The notes beneath the pieces were generated by a model. It was not told where the DNA came from, ran no database searches, and saw nothing but the letters and a program-made list of their open reading frames with translations. Below, piece by piece: positions 7,485 through 9,598 of a stretch of DNA of 9,598 nt. Numbering within the stretch: position 1 is the stretch's first letter; each line of letters starts with the position of its first letter. A program made the position numbers and the translations under genes. This stretch comes from Candidatus Magasanikbacteria bacterium RIFCSPHIGHO2_02_FULL_50_9b. Its GTDB lineage: Bacteria; Patescibacteriota; Patescibacteriia; Magasanikbacterales; 2-02-FULL-50-9b. The stretch covers positions 1-9,598 of the forward strand of contig MFQD01000011.1 in NCBI GenBank assembly GCA_001782975.1, in the 5' to 3' direction.

Positions 7485-9116
7485 ATGCAAAAAATCATTC
7501 GTGCGGCGCTGTCCAGCTTTTTCATTGCTGGCCTGCTCGCCGTTTCGGGGTTCAGCACCTATCTGTGGGTAAGCGCTGCGCCAGCAAAAGTGCCACAACA
7601 GCTGACGCAGCCAACGATTGGCAAGCTTAATTTCATTTATAAAAAAAGTTCCGCCGGAAATCAGACGACCAAGGCTGACTGGCCAACGCCTGATGCAAAG
7701 CCACCGGTATTCACGTTGCCAGCCGGCGTGAGTTCGTTTCAGCTCGTGGCGCAATTAAACAGCGGTTCATACAAAGTGCCAACATGGTACGCGTTTGATC
7801 GATTCACCGTTGACAAATCGCTTGATCAGGCGGCGCTTCAGCAGCTCGTTGCAAAAAAGGCAGCTGCCAAGGAGAAATCAAATGCATGGAAAAAAGATCG
7901 CACGGTGAAGTTGACGCTGGGGAAAATTGATCCATCGCAGAATTTTGTCGTTGCCGCGTACGCCATGAATAATGACCCCACGGGTGAATCCGGTGTTGGT
8001 GGAATTGATTCAATCGCGTATGCATTCATTCAATCAGCAGATGCGGCAGGTGGGGGAGCGCAAAATCCACCGGCGCCACCGCAGCCGGCGGCTGGGGATG
8101 CAGCAGAACTTTCAGTTTCTCTCTCTGCAAACAATCCCGCGCCACAGCAATTGGTGATGGGCGCTTCAAATCAACCGCTCTATTCATTCAAACTTTCAGC
8201 AAACAGCGCCGATGATGTTGCCGTGTCGCAGCTCGCGCTTGCTTTGTCATTCACGAACACTGAATCGGCAAAAAATGCGGATTCTTTGCTCGGAGCACTC
8301 AAGAATTTTCGTTTATACGACGGCGATAAGCCGGTCGGGTCAGTAGTCGCAAAGGTGTTGAAACTTGATAACACTGAAAGCGGACAAGGGTTCGTGGTGT
8401 TTAAAGATTTGAACACCACGGTGCTGAAGGGATCGAGCAAGACGTACACTGTTATGGCTGACGTCGCTGCTTCTCCAGATTTGTTTGCTGGCGTGCAGTT
8501 TTTTGCAGCGATCGTGCCGCAGCTGAAACTCGGAGAGAATAAACCAGCGTTCGTGGCAAAAGGGGTGACTGGCGGTACCGCGGCAAAAGTTGTTGAGCCA
8601 ACTGGCGTAAAATTGTCGGGTAGCACCATGACTATTCTGAAAACAAAAATCACGGTCGCGCATGCGATGAGCGCGCCGTCAGGAGCTACCTCAAAAAGCA
8701 GTCAGCAGACCGTGGCGAAGTTCGTTGTTTCAAATGCAGCAAACGTGAACAATCAGGATGCGGAAATCGTCGTGCTCCGTCCGCATTTTGCATCCACGAT
8801 TATGATTCCGTCGGGCAAGAAACGAACGGCAAAGATATACAGCGGTGAGTATCCAAAGGCAGATAGCATGATTTCGTCGCGTGCAATCAGTTCATTCCCC
8901 GACTCGTTTACTGCCGATGATATGGAATCAACGGTGGCAATTGAATCGGGCTCGGCACAAACATTCATCGTTATCTTTGATAGTTCGGATGCCGCATCAG
9001 GCGACACGCTATCAGTTAGTTTGCCGCAAGGAAGTGTGATTTGGGCTGATGGCGCGCTTGATGAAATAAAGTTTGTTGACGCGCTGCCGCTCACGGGCAA
9101 AACACTGGCATACTAA
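7485..9116 (+). CDS. Secreted two-domain surface protein, Parcubacteria type, function unknown
   Basis: The 543-residue protein has a Sec signal peptide (basic MQKIIR, hydrophobic 7-29, likely cleavage near VSA31). Residues about 40-184 form a first domain (KLNFIYKK, FQLVAQLNSG, WYAFDRFTVD, VVAAYAMNND) with a Lys/Ala-rich helix near 122-136. A Pro/Ala/Gly linker covers about 185-209. Residues about 210-543 are beta-rich with the blocks LKNFRLYDGDKPVG, VVFKDLNTTVLKGSSKTYTV and a C-terminal LPLTGKTLAY. I recall similar blocks (LYDG, then a strand and a KTxTVxxD strand, and an ending LPxxGxTLxY) in Parcubacteria surface proteins of unknown function. There are no cysteines. No membrane anchor or charged tail follows the LPLTG, so sortase anchoring is unlikely. 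The gene is monocistronic, between an extended -10 promoter and a bidirectional terminator. The first domain is unrecognised. Confidence 0.85.
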   Translation: MQKIIRAALSSFFIAGLLAVSGFSTYLWVSAAPAKVPQQLTQPTIGKLNFIYKKSSAGNQTTKADWPTPDAKPPVFTLPAGVSSFQLVAQLNSGSYKVPTWYAFDRFTVDKSLDQAALQQLVAKKAAAKEKSNAWKKDRTVKLTLGKIDPSQNFVVAAYAMNNDPTGESGVGGIDSIAYAFIQSADAAGGGAQNPPAPPQPAAGDAAELSVSLSANNPAPQQLVMGASNQPLYSFKLSANSADDVAVSQLALALSFTNTESAKNADSLLGALKNFRLYDGDKPVGSVVAKVLKLDNTESGQGFVVFKDLNTTVLKGSSKTYTVMADVAASPDLFAGVQFFAAIVPQLKLGENKPAFVAKGVTGGTAAKVVEPTGVKLSGSTMTILKTKITVAHAMSAPSGATSKSSQQTVAKFVVSNAANVNNQDAEIVVLRPHFASTIMIPSGKKRTAKIYSGEYPKADSMISSRAISSFPDSFTADDMESTVAIESGSAQTFIVIFDSSDAASGDTLSVSLPQGSVIWADGALDEIKFVDALPLTGKTLAY

Positions 9117-9139
9117 AAAATTGGCCACATAAAAAAAGC

Positions 9140-9174
9140 AACCCCCACGCGGACCGTTTTCGCGTGGGGGTTTT
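9140..9174. terminator. Bidirectional Rho-independent terminator between convergent genes
   Basis: AACCCCCACGCG (9140-9151) pairs perfectly with CGCGTGGGGGTT (9161-9172) over a 9-nt loop. On the + strand TTTT follows (9171-9174); on the - strand the stem leads into GC and seven T residues (9137-9131). It lies 23 bases after the stop of the + gene and five before the stop of the - gene, so it can end both transcripts. Confidence 0.93.
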
Positions 9175-9178
9175 CGGA

Positions 9179-9589
9179 TTAGCCTGCTGCTGCGGGTACC
9201 GTGGGCTTTTCTTTGCCGTTGCCGTCAATTTCGGCGACGTAGCTCAAGGCATAGCACGTGGTGCCAACCTCGATAACCGGTGCCAGAACGTGTGGGCTTT
9301 CGACGATCAATACTGCCTTGCCCGGCAGCCGCCACAGATTGCCGTGTATGTCGATTGAGATTCGACCAGCATCGTCATCAGTCAGTTCGTAGCCCGGGAA
9401 ACATGCTGCACACCCAGCGGCAATGATCGCACCCCACTCGTCGAACGGAATGGACCGCGCGGGGCCGATTTCGTACACCGCTGTTTTGACGAACAGTTGC
9501 CCCATAGGGATTGGGGTGTGATGTTGCGGCGTAGGCGCTGGTTGCGGCGGCAGTGGCGCCGGAACTTGCGCTGGCACCGACTCGCGCAT
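9179..9589 (-). CDS. Hypothetical protein with a proline-rich N-terminus (may extend past window)
   Basis: The frame encodes 136 residues from the ATG at 9589 to a TAA at 9179-9181, and stays open to the window end, so the true start may lie outside. Residues about 7-28 are Pro/Ala/Gln/His-rich (APLPPQPAPTPQ). The rest looks like a small folded domain: MGQLFVKTAVYEIG, FDEWGAIIAAGCAACFPGYE, ISIDIHGNLWRLPGKAVLIV, YALSYVAEIDGNG. The GCAACFPGYE block has two close cysteines. I recognise no family. The shared bidirectional terminator next to the stop codon and the higher GC with balanced composition argue that it is real. No signal peptide is visible in the part seen. Confidence 0.6.
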   Translation of the reverse strand: MRESVPAQVPAPLPPQPAPTPQHHTPIPMGQLFVKTAVYEIGPARSIPFDEWGAIIAAGCAACFPGYELTDDDAGRISIDIHGNLWRLPGKAVLIVESPHVLAPVIEVGTTCYALSYVAEIDGNGKEKPTVPAAAG

Positions 9590-9598
9590 GCGTTTTTT

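Noticed and set aside
7524..7540. TTGCTGGCCT followed by GCTCGC inside the signal-peptide codons, as a fourth hairpin copy
   Set aside because: It has an extra base relative to the 16-mer, no pairing arms on either side, and it codes for IAGLLA in a hydrophobic segment, so chance is the simpler explanation.
9083..9116. LPLTG near the C-terminus of the second surface protein as a sortase sorting signal
   Set aside because: Only KTLAY follows. There is no hydrophobic helix or basic tail, and an LPxxGxTLxY ending is, as I recall, common in Parcubacteria surface proteins as a final strand.

Overview
The window looks like a piece of a Candidatus Patescibacteria (Candidate Phyla Radiation, Parcubacteria-like) chromosome. 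The evidence is a 16S rRNA gene with Patescibacteria-style departures from universal primer sites, and two exported proteins carrying sequence blocks I recall from Parcubacteria surface proteins. A shortened TrmD and genes without Shine-Dalgarno sequences fit as well. Base composition is intermediate. I cannot name the order or genus from sequence alone.

Layout, left to right. (1) 3-167: the C-terminal end of an unidentified + strand gene. (2) 182-319: a structured palindromic element between two convergent genes. (3) 319-1716, - strand: a polytopic membrane protein of the O-antigen ligase/polymerase type. (4) 1723-1775: a compact divergent promoter region in which one self-complementary TTGCAA can serve as the -35 box in both directions. 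(5) 1787-2443: trmD. (6) 2604-5363: a large secreted beta-rich surface protein. (7) 5389-5456: a strong intrinsic terminator followed by a near-consensus promoter. (8) 5507-7209: a full-length 16S rRNA gene (mature part about 5623-7124) inside a 29-bp processing stem. No 23S, 5S or tRNA gene follows; the next gene, at 7485-9116, is a second secreted surface protein with its own promoter. (9) 9140-9174: a bidirectional terminator. (10) 9179-9589, - strand: a proline-rich hypothetical gene whose frame runs to the window end. The gaps over 300 bases hold only regulatory or structural DNA: 7125-7484 contains the 3' processing arm, two hairpin elements, a weak terminator and a promoter. The 259-base gap 5364-5622 holds the terminator, the rRNA promoter and the 5' processing arm.

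The most unusual signal is a family of three hairpin elements (2465-2531, 7223-7287, 7365-7427). Each has the same 16-nt centre, CGTTGCTGGCCTCTCG. The 12-nt loop TTGCTGGCCTCT is invariant. A short inner stem (4-5 bp) and a 3-nt by 4-nt asymmetric internal loop are kept in all three. The long outer arms (18-19 bp) are unrelated in sequence between copies, yet each arm pairs with its partner. Structure conserved without arm sequence, around a constant loop, is not what ordinary MITEs or intrinsic terminators look like. Two copies lie just upstream of the matching extended -10 promoters of the two exported-protein genes; the third lies just after the 16S processing stem.

The protein genes do not form one operon. 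Each appears to have its own promoter. Envelope functions dominate (a glycan ligase/polymerase-like membrane protein and two exported proteins), beside two housekeeping translation genes (trmD, 16S rRNA).
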